Shown: one piece after another, positions 12,036 to 23,348 of the stretch
Layout: every line of letters begins with the position of its first letter
Numbering within the stretch: position 1 is the first letter of the stretch
Assembly: GCA_014871385.1 (NCBI GenBank)
Contig: CM026422.1
Span: 22,871,014-22,935,013, forward strand
Length of the DNA stretch: 64,000 bases
From: Ceratodon purpureus
Lineage: Eukaryota; Streptophyta; Bryopsida; Pseudoditrichales; Ditrichaceae
Direction of reading: 5' to 3'
Program-made: the position numbers and the translations under genes
Notes under the pieces: generated by a model
The model's input: only the letters and a program-made list of their open reading frames with translations
Databases searched by the model: none
What the model was told of the DNA's origin: nothing

Positions 12036-12647
12036 TCAAAAGAAAGACCTATATCTCTGGATTTTGTGATTATTACATCATATAAGTACAATAAGGAAAA
12101 AATAATCATATTAAATTATTACAACATTATGCCTTTCAAATAAAATTCAACCAAATGTGATTATGTTTTAAACGTATTTAATAGAAAAAAAATATCAAAA
12201 CTTGTAAATTAAAAGTTTTGAAAATATTTCATTGAAAGCTTAAATGGTGCTTGAATTACCAATCTACTCCTTTTCTGTACACATACAAAATGCAAGTATT
12301 AGCTGCAAATGTTTGTATAATTGGACGTTCTATCCTTGAAATTAAATGTGCACAATTAAAATCAAAGAAATTTAAGCCCTCTCTATTTTGAATTAGAATC
12401 ATGTTCACCATACATTCCATTCCTTAAATTTGCGTTAATTTATTTTTTCCCAGAACAAGAGGAATTATTACTTTGAAAATAGCATGTGGCAAACTTTCAA
12501 ACTCTTATTTATTAAAAGATCACAAATGTTGTAAGAAGTAGAGACATAAACTATCCAATAAAGGTGCTTATTAATGATTTATGTACAATGAGTCCAAAAA
12601 GCCTACGTTCTTCCACCTAACACATAATATGTCAAAGTAGCCATGGA
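12036..12647. other. AT-rich 3' flank of the TNL gene
   Basis: No coding signal was seen. It probably contains the 3' UTR of the minus-strand receptor gene. Confidence 0.45.
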
Positions 12648-15600
12648 TTAGAGCCATGTTACTTCCATGGGATCAGGAAGGGTGAGGACCCCACTCGACC
12701 ATTCAAGGGATTTCTTTAAGGGATTACATACCTGCTCCCCCACGGCTTGTACTCTTAGAGAGTTTTCAATGCGTGCTGATACAGTTTGAAAGTACCAACG
12801 TCTTATATAATCCAAACCCCATGAATTCGGACAACGTTGAATGAATTCCAACATATTGAGGTTGGTAAACTCTAATGCCATCTCATCACTCATGGTCACA
12901 TGCTGCAGGATGAACTGTACACATGATATCAAGTGATCCTTTTCCCGTCCCATGGCCTTCGTGTTAGCCTCTAGTTGATGGTATAAAACTTCAAGAAACC
13001 GTAAAATACTTTGACACACACGTTGAATTCGATCACTGTCCATCTTGCCCGGCAAATAGTCTCCACTGAGCCAAGACAACCACTTTGACGACCGTGGCTT
13101 CTGTTCACTGGCCGCATATTTTGCATATTTTGCAACGACCAAAGAAAGGATGCCCATGTCATCGTGATTACATAGTAGTGTCATAACAGATCCAATATAG
13201 TCTTCCAACATGCAAGCACCAGGAAGGATTTCATTTTCACAAAACTTTGGGTTTACCAAGGTAAGATGTGAATTATTCGGTCGAAGTAACACAACTTCCT
13301 CCATGTAATGAGCGAAGACCTCTCTAATCTTACTCCAAGTATGGTTTGCTTCAACAAAGACCCCACTCATGTTGCCCCAAAAACAATTCGTTTCTGGAAA
13401 GGCCTCCCTGATGTTGCTCCAAGAATACTCCTCTGCTTGGATACTATTCCACATCCTTTTCTTCAAGTCATACAGGTACTCCTTTCGGCAGTCCTGAATG
13501 GTCATCAAACAAATCAATTAGAGACGAATCACCAGTGTAACACTCTTATAGCTAATCGATTTTCTGATGGACAAATCTGCAAAAGTTTCTCAGAAACCAT
13601 GTCACAATCTTGCAATGCAACCTACATGATTGTGCATTAAAAAAAAAAGCATTTTCTACTGTCAATGAAGATACAACGCAAACACTTACAGTTAGTCCCT
13701 CAGAGGATTCCTCAGGTAGTTCCAAGTGATCCATCAGGCTGTCCAAAGCGATCGCTCGTTGCTGATTCAATAACCACACCACAAGAGGCTCAAATAATCC
13801 AACACATCCTTCTATATTCAAGATGCGATGCTTGGCCAGCCTTTCAAAATCACTTGGTAGAATACAAATCCCGCTGCGTGACAGATTGACCACCTCAAGC
13901 TCCTTCAAGTTGCTGCAATCGGGTAGACTCTGCAACTTCTTTGACTCACTTGCATCCAATCGCCGCAAGGATGTCAAATACTCAAGCCCAACAAGGCTCG
14001 TCAGATTCCGACAGCTCGACACAGTGAGATTCCGCAGGTGGCCTAGCTTCTCTAAACCAATTATCTCTGATAAGCCCACATCTGTAAAGTTGAGTGTTTC
14101 TAGTGCAATGAGATCACACAACCCTGGTAATTCCGTAACTTTTGGACACCAGTAGAGATCAAGAACCTTTAACTTTGTCAACCAGTTCAGGCCAAACACA
14201 CTTATCGCTTCAGTCGCATATCTGAAAGAAATCTTCTCCAACTTGGACAAATTGCTCAAATTCGGAAGGCTTTCCAAATTATGAAAACCATCCATTGTGA
14301 GCTCAAGCAAGTTTATGCACCCACTCAGATCAGGAGGCACAGTTGATTTGTGCTCCCAAAGAACACAACTCAGGTGTAGAACTTGCAGTGCTGACAAACA
14401 TGACAAGTCTAACAAGAAAGGTGCAAGTCCTTCATCGATATCTCTCAATCTCAACCAAGCAAGATTCTCCAGCTTCTCAACCCCCCGAAGCTTTCCTCCA
14501 AGCCTCTGGCATCCAACAATATCCAAGACCAACAAATTTTCCATGCCTCCGACATCGACCTCCACAAGTTTATGACAGTCATACAGCTGCAGCAATTCCA
14601 CATTGCAGCAGCGGTCCAATCTCTCCTTTTTCAAGCTTTCCACCTCACTTTTGCATAAGCCAAGTCTTTCTAGACTATGCCAAAATCCACCAACAGGCTT
14701 TTTCAGAAACTCACGAGGAATGTCAGCCCCGTTCCACTCCAAAAGAACACGCCTCCTGTCGAAAGGCCCAGCTTGGGCTTCTACTCTGGCAAACTCGAGG
14801 TACAAATCATGTATCTTAATTGCCGAGCCATCTTTGACAGAATCCTCCAGAAGTGCCTTCCTCTTGAGAGCGTTTAACTGCAACTCAAATGCCAAGCAAG
14901 GCGTCAATTTATCTATAAATCTACAAATAAGTTATACAATCACACTCGCACTAACTGTAGCCACGGCCTAAAATTTGGAGGGGATTCTACTGGACATGTT
15001 ACATAACATATATTGGACGATCACAAATATGAATCACTTCATCACAAATTTGTAGCACATGTGACTTACACTGCGTCCAATTCTACCTTCAGAGCATCCA
15101 TGGATGATGCTCAACCATTCTACAATGCTGTAATCGGTACAGTCAAAAGGAGCACGCCTAGGAAAGAAGATAACCAAGTCCAAGAATATGTGTTGTTCCT
15201 TAACACCCAACTTGTCGTATCCTTGTCTCAGAAGAGAGAAAAGAGGATGGACTTGCTCCTCAAAACGGTTGAACTTGTGTTCGTTCAAGGTCTTCAAGCT
15301 TTCAACCCAGCTCATCGGATCTTTACTAACGTGTCCTAATTGAGTCCCCCAAACCTTCAAAGCCAATGGCAAATAGTGATAGGCGCTTGATCCACATTCT
15401 GAACCACCTATATCAGTCTTCGTGAATTTACATACTTCCACACATCTTTTGATGATATCCAGTTGGCTTTCGTTGAAGTCCTTGTGATTAGATCCTGCAT
15501 AGTACAGTAATGCACTGGTTGCATCATGCTCCTCCAATTCTGGCGTCCCCATGCAATCACATTCCCTTAGTCCTAAGCTCTTCAGAACATCGAGGGACCG

Positions 15601-17720
15601 TGATGTCACAAGCACCTTGCTATCTTGTACGTACTCAATGTCCAGGTACATCTTCACTTCATCAATGTCATCTTCCGATAGTACGTTGTCAAAGATAGAG
15701 AACACCCTCTGATGATGCATGCGACTCTTCAGCATATCCAAAAGCTGTTCAACTCAAGTAAATTTCAAGTCAAGGCTTTTGGATTTCAACAGTGTAAGAT
15801 AGGCTTGATCTCACAGTATTGAAGTAGGTCCCTCTCTTTATGGCAATTTTTACAAATTCAAACTATAGGGACCAGGAGCTAACTCCACCACCGAATTGTC
15901 AATAGTTACAGCCACATCAATGTTGCATGTAGCCCTCAACGTACGCATAAACACACACAGACATTGGAAACAACCATCAGAAAACTACTGCCTCATAACT
16001 TCCAAACTCAAGATTCTGAACTCTCTTATCCTCAAAAACTACTACCAGACTATTTGCCAAAAGTACATCATCCAAGTCGGATATAATTCTGTTCATGCAT
16101 CAATCTCACGCAGAGGTACGCACATCATACCTTGTCAGCTTCATTAGGCAGATGCTCTTGACTGGCCCCGGTCAGTTCTCGAAGAACTTTCTTCCGTAGC
16201 TCCACGTAATTATTGCCACTGAACTCTACATGACATACTCTCCCACCAAATTCCCCGAAATTTTCACTGCACAGAACCTTTGAGAGGGTGGTCTTACCCA
16301 TACCTGCCGTGCCAAATAATCCTAGCACTCGACACCCATCTCTTCCATGAATTTCGTCCATTTTCTCACTTACTGCCTGTGAAGTGTACAAGCACAACCA
16401 TAATTCGTTAAGAACAGATTATCAAAGTAGAATTTGTTCATGAGCACTGCAAACATCCGCTTCAGAAATATTTTCCTTTACAACGTAGACTTGGTCACCT
16501 CAACAGTCAAAGTAAATCATGCTAGAAGGCTCTTGATGAGAATCGAACCTAAGCTCCATCAATGTACAATGATAACATAATCAAATTACCAAAGTCATCA
16601 TTCCTACTAGATAAATAAAAATTTATAGATTGAAATTCGTGCACTCAAAAAGAGAAGAATATTGATGTAAAAAACTCTCATTTGAATCAACTGTTACTAG
16701 AACAACTGAAATTAATGTCCCAACCTCGTGTTTTACACCCTTAGTCCAAAAATATTCAAAACCATGCAGGTAACAATACTCAATGAAGAAAGTAACAGAC
16801 GCTTATATCACCTTACATAACCGAGGCAGCGCTTGAACATGAGACACATCGTATTTCACATCTGGTGGAATCGATTTGCAAACAGCTGCCACCACATTCT
16901 TCCTGAAGGCCACTTCATCCACGCCATCATACTCCATTCCATTAACTGGACCCAATACCCGGGACAAAGCGTGGACCCATTTTCCTACATCAATTCTACC
17001 ATCTCCTTCGGCCCATCTTTCCCATGTTTCTCGCCAGCGCTTCTGATTCCCTGCATCCTTGAGTTCGTTCAGTTTCAGCCCAAAGTACAGAGGCAGAAGT
17101 TTGAGGCTACGGTTGTCTACTGCTTGTGCTTGCACGAACTCGCTCAGCTCTAGCATGGGCCACTTGGAGCGGGTGAAGAAATCTTCAGACAAAACAAGTA
17201 TCGCAAGTCGACATTGTCGCGCTGCCTTCAAGAGCAGTGGAGGAAACTCTTCACCTTTAGGCAAACTATCCAGACGTTTGTCGAAAAACGGGAAGTGGCT
17301 CACTCCTATCAGGTCCTCGCACAGCTGCGCTGTGAAGTTCTTTTGGGCACCGCTGTGACTCAGAAAAATCTTATGCTTGGGTTCCAAGCAGACATTCCTG
17401 AAATTGAAGCCCCAAAATCAGCACCAATAGTTCATTGGGCATTGTCCAATACACTAAAGAACCATGCATGTCAACTTGAAGCTCTTATTCACGGTAACAA
17501 AGGAACTAAAAAGACAACATTGAGGGCCAGGTAGTCATCATGCTTCAATACAAAATACATTCTGATATATGCTTTTCATCTTGATACTCACGAGCCAGTC
17601 CTTGGTATGGAGAAATCGAAAAGCAGAAAATCATGTCATGGAGGAGGATGCTCACTGCGAACAATCCAGCTCTTGCTGAAGAATTTCGTGGTCGCGCTTG
17701 CGTTCCTTACGCTTCTCCAT
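12648..17720 (-). CDS. TIR-NB-ARC-LRR (TNL) immune receptor, six exons
   Basis: Intracellular NLR receptor; the TIR domains of this family act as NADases on activation. Exons (minus): 17720-17656, 17397-16812, 16376-16131, 15744-15070, 14877-13690, 13493-12648. All phases close, giving about 1201 residues. Exon 1 encodes a basic leader (MEKRKERKRDHEI) that joins at split phase to the TIR exon (HKIFLSHSGAQK, SLPKGEEFP, LSEDFFTRSKWPMLEL; residues about 30-190). NB-ARC motifs: P-loop GTAGMGKTT near 239, kinase-2 VFSIFDNV near 313 (second acidic residue replaced), KVLVTSRS near 342, YLPLAL for GLPLAL near 425, and IHD for MHD near 546. Leucine-rich repeats span about 570-890. The last exon is a C-terminal domain with a W-x-x-I-R-E-x-F repeat of 14 residues (about 935-980). 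The exon-5 acceptor after VSHMCY is the least certain. No stops or frameshifts; it looks functional. Confidence 0.92.
13309..13451 (-). repeat. 42-nt (14-residue) tandem repeat inside the TNL C-terminal exon
   Basis: The tryptophan codons lie at 13337, 13379 and 13421 (exactly 42 nt apart) and at 13451 (30 nt further). They encode WSKIREVF, WGNMSGVF, WSNIREAF and WNSIQ. The reading frame is preserved throughout, so the repeat is part of the protein. Confidence 0.8.
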
Positions 17721-18330
17721 GATGCCCTCCCACAGGGCTAGTTAGTTGCTGTCATGGTTGAAATTATTGCTGCTTCGAAACAGACCAAGTTAGAACCTGG
17801 TGAAGCAATCCTGGTCTCCAACCACGTGCCAGCCACTAACTGCGACGAGTAGAGAGCAAACTTGTAATATTCCCAAGTTCCATTTGCAGCATGATATCCT
17901 AATGTTTTCTACATACCATGGAGCACCTATTGACGTTCTCTAAGAGGCCATGTTATGAAATCCCTAGCTTTTGACATCAACATGTATAACTTGGAGTTGG
18001 AATCAGCAACTCCACCATCCAGATACTCTATCCAGCGGCAAATCCCCACGACCTTAACATCCACTGCTAGAGCCTGGACCACGCGATGCAACTTGCTCAG
18101 ACAGAATTGGCTACAAAGAAACGAATCTTAGAGAAAACTCAAGGTCCAGGATTAAACTTCAAACCCAGAAACGACGTGCAAATCCAATCATCAGCCAATT
18201 ATCCACCAAACCTAGAAAACCTAGAAAATCCAGAACTGACACAATTCGGAAGGCGGGTCAAAACGCTCACAAGCCTCGCAACACACACAGCATCGGATTC
18301 TCATGTGCACTAGTCTATGCAGGAAGATCT
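17721..18330. other. TNL upstream region
   Basis: Presumed promoter and 5' UTR of the minus-strand TNL gene. No other gene is supported. Confidence 0.45.
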
Positions 18331-18727
18331 GATCACCTGAGAGCTCTGATGGATCCTCCCAATCTGCCATTCACGGCCTCGACTTCCACACCGATTCAGC
18401 TACAGTGCAGCCTCAACTAGAGCGTAAAACTCTGGCTTCTGAACTAGTCTATCACAGATCTGGAGAGTGGAGCACTGTGATATGATATGTACAAGCTTGG
18501 GTGTCGAGACGCCGACCATCGCTCCAGGCTTCAAACGCCATCCTACAGCTCTACCTCCTGCCGTCCTCCATCGCCCGACCACTGCCTACCGACTACTGCC
18601 TACCGACACTGTCTTAATACTAGCTCACACCCTATGTGCTCACTAATATATATAATATCAAATAGTGGGGGTTCCCTGTATTTCATGTTTCCATGTTGTT
18701 CAGTGCATCAGAGCTTGTTGTTTTGTT
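18331..18727 (+). repeat. segment A of the A-B repeat interrupted by the Helentron
   Basis: Near-identical to 7643-8028. Similarity stops at GTTTTGTT (18727). In the intact copy segment B follows at this exact point; here segment B resumes only at 44211. Confidence 0.92.
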
Positions 18728-18751
18728 GTCTCTGTCCTCTTAGGCAGAGAC
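18728..18751 (+). other. Helentron 5' terminus: hairpin and inverted repeat
   Basis: GTCTCTG (18728-18734) and CAGAGAC (18745-18751) form a perfect 7-bp stem with a 10-nt loop. The 10-bp sequence shared in inverted form with the 3' end (18730-18739) overlaps the left stem and the loop. Confidence 0.75.
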
Positions 18752-20560
18752 TATGTGGAGACTTCCCCCATCAACTCAATCCGAAAGTCCAATGACCTAT
18801 CCACAACCCTTTTCACATTTTGAAACATGATAGGGTATAATTTGTATCCATTTTCACACTTAAGGTTGTGGCTCCGATTGGTGGTGACGAGGCAGTTTTC
18901 ATGCAGTTTGATGAACAGTATTATGTGATGAACAAACTTCTCATCCATCTTCTCATCCCCTCCCCGTAAACTCCGCAAGGGTTTCGGTATTCTGCGCGGG
19001 TAGGGTTTCGGGTAGTTTTGGTGTGGTTCGGGGTTAGGTGTTCGTTTTTTGATTCTGTAGCAGATGAGCATTTTGTTGCAATTGGTTAGACAGTGTAGTG
19101 TTCACCGGAACCATGCATGCAGAACAATAGTTTAGGGTTATGATGTTTGATGAAGGCTTTTGATGAGTGTGCACATGCTGTTGAGAGATTTGGGTTTTTT
19201 TCCTTTGCTGGTTAATCTGTGAGTCCAATTTGTCTCCGCTCCATCTGGACCTGGCCTGGGTGTACCGTGTTTGCAGTCGCAGTGGATTCCTGTTCCACGA
19301 ATGAGGGCATGGCCGTGTGATGTGGCAATGAGCGAAGCATTCTGATCGGTTACGGCTGTCTGCTGTGGCATGGAAGCCCGTGTTTCTCATTTATTCTGGG
19401 CGTCCTTTATTGTGAAGCTTTGCTGAGTAATCGAGAAGGGATTCGCCGAACGACCTGACTGCGAACAAGAACATGAAACCAACTGCAACTGAGCTTCGGA
19501 GCAGATCAATCCGGGACATGAAGCGAATTGGTATCAGAACAAGCAAAATGAGTTCAAGTCCAATTGTCGACCTCAATTAGGGTTTCACTCTCACGATCCA
19601 CCATCGCCATCGCCATGCCTGCCAACAGCTTCGCCGTGAGACGCACCGCGCTGGTCGGGGGAGCTCGGGACCGGTTCAGTGGCGATTCAGTCGAATCATC
19701 GACTGGTTTCGGTGATGGACGCGGAGGAGGTCAGGGGAGGAAGATGTAGGGTTAGGAGGGGAGTTGCGAGGGTTACGGGCTTGAGTTGAGATTGAGCTGG
19801 AGGAGGAGCTGGAGGAGGGGGAGGAGTGTGGCGATGGAGTTGATAGCGGAAGGGCTGTGGCAATTGGCGAGGCAGCACGAGGTAGGCGGGTGTATCGCGC
19901 AGGTAGGCGGGTGTATCAGAGCAACTAGTTTTTGAATCGAACTACTCAAGATTGTGATTCAGTGTTTGGAAGGTAAACATTGCCTTGCAGATGAATCATG
20001 GTGTTCATTGTTGAGCAATCTGTTATCGGGACACTGTAGGCAAACATGTGGGTGCTACATTGACCGATAGCTTGCTTGTTTTCAGCCCCGAAAGAGTGAT
20101 ACTTTCCTTCCTTCCGGCAGAAGTTGGACAAGAGTGAGCATTAAGATCCTGTTCATTAAGATCAGTACAAGCTATTAACACAGATTTTAGAGGCCGGACG
20201 TGAGTGATGTTTGGTTGTTAACTCGTTGCTGAAGTAGCATTTTTTCCTGAGACACAGGCTCAGCGTGGATTTCATTTTTACATTCTCGTGTGAAACTTGA
20301 GAACTGTGTTTCAGATAAGTTATTTAGCGTGGAAGCTTACTTGATCTTTAGTTTATATTACTTTGAATGTTGCTGAAAGAATTGTGTGAATAAGGTTGTT
20401 GAGACTTGAAATGAAAATGGAAGTGAATTGTTCGCGATTTGAAAACAGGGTCTGAAACTCGGTGAAGAAGTGGTGTGGATAAAGCCTAAGTGAAGAGAAT
20501 GGCAGGAGGCGGAGGGAGAGGTCTTGTGGTCATCTCTTACAAGGTGAGCGCATCATTAAA
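18752..20560 (+). other. GC-richer cargo of the Helentron, probable captured host gene pieces
   Basis: This stretch is less AT-rich than the rest of the element and has host-gene texture. There is a TTAGGGTTT-type leader near 19578. A short exon-like frame at 19834-19881 (MELIAEGLWQLARQHE, followed by GTAGGC) vaguely resembles the start of plant MAU2/SCC4 cohesin-loader proteins. Another exon-like block at 20449-20543 follows an ACAG acceptor and precedes GTGAGC. It continues in the same phase (GLKLGEEVVWIKPK) but soon meets a stop. An open stretch at about 18846-18969 reads VVAPIGGDEAVFMQFDEQYY. None forms a complete gene. Gene capture is a known Helitron habit; the identities are tentative. 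Confidence 0.4.
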
Positions 20561-21049
20561 TTGATTGACCCCCCTCACATGAGGCCCCCCTCCATTACCA
20601 CAGCTGAAGCCCCTATTACCACAATTGAAGCCCTCATCACCATACTGAAGCCCATTACTCGAGAAGCCTATTACCAGTGAAGCCCCTACACCTAGGTAAA
20701 GCCTATCTTTATCACCATCCCTTATCACCATCTGACATTCCACGTCAAGCTTGGCACCTTCTAGATTAGAAATAATTAAGAACTACTACATTAGAATTAG
20801 ATTAGAAATAATTAAAAATTATTAAATTAGAAATAAATGAGTTTGGTGATAATGTTGTCGTTAAATTAAAATTAGATTAAAAGTAGGTAAAGAAGCGGTG
20901 CATTGAATGAAGTTTGGTAGGATTTTTTTCAATATAATGAACTAAACATTCCGTCATTCTCATTCTCTCATTTTGATTTGCGTCTTGTCTTCTCATTTTC
21001 TTCTCATTTGCATCTGTGTTCATACTTTTGTGTGTTTTTTTTCTCAACC
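20561..21049. other. AT-rich stretch before the RPA-like gene
   Basis: A degenerate tandem repeat with the core TGAAGCCC occupies about 20590-20690. The rest is AT-rich and includes the presumed promoter of the RPA-like gene, whose leader is rich in TTCTCATT. Confidence 0.45.
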
Positions 21050-22461
21050 ATGGCACTTCCTGCTAGCAAGTCTAGAGCAAGGTTGGTGGTGTCTGTAGAT
21101 GATCTTACTGAGGGTACTAGAGACGTAGCATTTGAGGGGAAGATTTTGTCTAGGTATGGAAATTGGGATCCAACCAAGGATGTCAAACATCCCTATCTTC
21201 ATTGTGATTTACTTGATAGAGAAGGGTACACTACCATTACAATGAGTTTGGTGCGCCCTCAGATTGAACAGCATGAAGGGAAGTTGAATGTTGGATCATT
21301 CATTCCTATAGAGAACTTTGGTGTAGCTTCCAAGTCTGAGAAGTCGTTTGAGAAGGGTGATATGCCTGTTGTATTGAAGGTCCAGTCTACCACATCTGTC
21401 ACCACCATATCTAGTGGTGAAAATGAGTTCATTCCTAAGTTTTATCATAGTGATAGCATTGCTGAGTTTCGTAAACGCTCCTATGAACAGTGGCCAACAG
21501 CAACTATTGCTGTCTGTGTCATTGGTATCAGAGGCACATATGGTCGTTATCACCAGCTAGTGATAGCTGATGGATTTACCGAAAGTGATAACGACATTGT
21601 GGCACTTGGTCCCTAATTCCAGAAAGAATACAACCAGATCGTTGAAGCTTTCAATAGTGGTCAATGTATTATGGTTTTGTTTAAAAACCTTAGTGTTTCT
21701 CAATCTGGAGAGCGTTACCTTCGGACAGAAGCAAGCACAATTATATCATCTGTTGTTGACAACTTCGTCCAAATGCAATTGCAGTCTATCCACAACAGAT
21801 TGTGTTCTACAACTCCAGCTTCAACAAGAGAGGTATTTTATTTTGACAATCATTTTCAATCGATTTACTTTTAAGATTTATATTAAGTTTTAGTAACTGT
21901 ATTGTATTATTTTTTGCAGATTTATGGGACATTAGCAATTGCTAGTCCAACAGTAGCTCCTTACAAATACGTGTGCAATAAGTGTAATCTCTCCAACCTC
22001 ATTGTTGTTGAAGAAGGTTTCTATTGCAACGTATGTCACAGCCCTCAACCTGTTAGAAAGCAAGCATATCTTCGTGGAAGGATTTCTACAGTTACTCAAG
22101 CAGTCACTATGTACCTTGAAGGCCAGTGGCTACAAACTCTTGTAAGAATGACAGAAGAACAATTTTTGAAGCTTTCTAGAGGAGAACGGATCAAGATGCT
22201 TACTGCTTTCCGATCAAAAATACATTTTGGTTAACTCCTATGGCTATTTTGAATGGATTTGAAGAAGATATGGATACTAGCAACTTCAGTTCTTTGGATA
22301 TGCCTACTTCTAGTGCCGGAAGACCTCTGAGTTGCACACAAGATTCAGTTCCAGGGATCGATATGGAAGGAGATGGAGGGACTCCATGCACTCAAAGGTA
22401 CAAAAGGAAACTTGACAATGACAATGTAGGAGCATCTAGCAATAAGGTTAAAAAGACTTAG
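21050..22461 (+). pseudogene. Helentron-borne RPA1-like single-strand DNA-binding protein
   Basis: RPA70-like proteins bind single-stranded DNA, and plant Helitrons often carry one, presumably to help rolling-circle replication. Exon 1 (21050-21832) starts MALPASKSRARLVVSV and has OB-fold-like wording (FEGKILSRYGNWDP, ATIAVCVIGIRGTYG). A GTATTT donor at 21833 and a TTTTGCAG acceptor join it in phase to exon 2 from 21920, which carries a zinc ribbon (YVCNKCNLSN ... GFYCNVCHSP; four cysteines) like the RPA70 C-terminus. A basic, NLS-like tail ends SSNKVKKT at 22461. There is one in-frame stop (TAA at 21614, after VALGP), and a one-base frame change near 22225 precedes WLTPMAILNGFEED. The base composition is closer to host genes than that of the extremely AT-rich Rep gene, suggesting separate acquisition. 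Confidence 0.8.
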
Positions 22462-22584
22462 AAGCTGTAGAACTTCAAACATGCTTCAATTTGTGAATGC
22501 AGTTTGGTTTTTTTAATGCAAATATATATTTGACTTGAAGGGGCATGCCTCCACATTTGCAAAGATCATTTTACAATTTTCTAT

Positions 22585-22960
22585 ACGCAGTCTTCCATCT
22601 ACATTCTTTCATCGCAGTCTTCCATCTACATTCTTTTATCCCAGCCTTCCATCCACAACTTTCTATCCGCAGTCTTTCATCCGCTTAAACAGTCTTGCTT
22701 AAACAGTTTTACTTAAACAGTCTTGCTTAAACAGTTTTACTTAAACAGTCTTGCTTAAACAGTTTTACTTAAACAGTCTTGCTTAAACAAAAATACACTT
22801 ATTCATTCAAACAGTTTTGCTTAAACAGTCTTGCTTAAACAGTTTTACTTAAACAGTCTTGCTTAAACAAAGATACACCTGTTCATTCAAACAGTTTTGC
22901 TTAAACAGTCTTGCTTAAACATTGTTTACACTTACTCATTCAAATAGAATTGCTTAAACA
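22585..22960 (+). repeat. two adjoining short tandem arrays in the Helentron
   Basis: At about 22585-22680 a unit of about 27 bp with the core CGCAGTCTTCCATCTACATT occurs three to four times. From about 22683 to 22960 a 14-bp unit TTAAACAGT(C/T)TTGC alternates with TTAAACAGTTTTAC, giving a 28-bp period. The array is interspersed with ATACAC(T/C)TATTCATTCAA. Short tandem arrays are common inside Helentrons. Confidence 0.85.
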
Positions 22961-23238
22961 AAGATACATTTATTTTTTGAAACAATTTTGCTTCAACAAA
23001 GATTCATCTTTTCTTGAAACAATATGTGATTTTAAATGAGTTTATAAAAAAATTTACTTAAATGGTGATTTTTTTCTTTAAAAAAATGAAAATTATTGAG
23101 ATATGCACAACTTGACAATGAATAGATATTACAAATTACATTATTGCTAATATTTTAAGTAATTGAAAAATCAAAATGAAATTAGGTAATATTCCTTCAA
23201 CTGCATTTGCTTAAATATTGTAGGTATAATTACAGAAC

Positions 23239-23285
<47 letters not shown>

Positions 23286-23348
23286 AAATAAGAAATTTTG
23301 TACATTACTTGATTTAGTATAAAAAGTAAATACTAAAAACATATTACA
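22961..23348. other. AT-rich leader before Rep/helicase, with (TA)n
   Basis: No coding signal. A (TA)n tract lies at 23243-23281, and the Rep ATG follows at 23349. Confidence 0.7.

Noticed and set aside
16505-16560. tRNA-like T-loop (GGTTCGATTCTC on minus) in a TNL intron
   Set aside because: No matching acceptor, D or anticodon arms were found at the right spacing.
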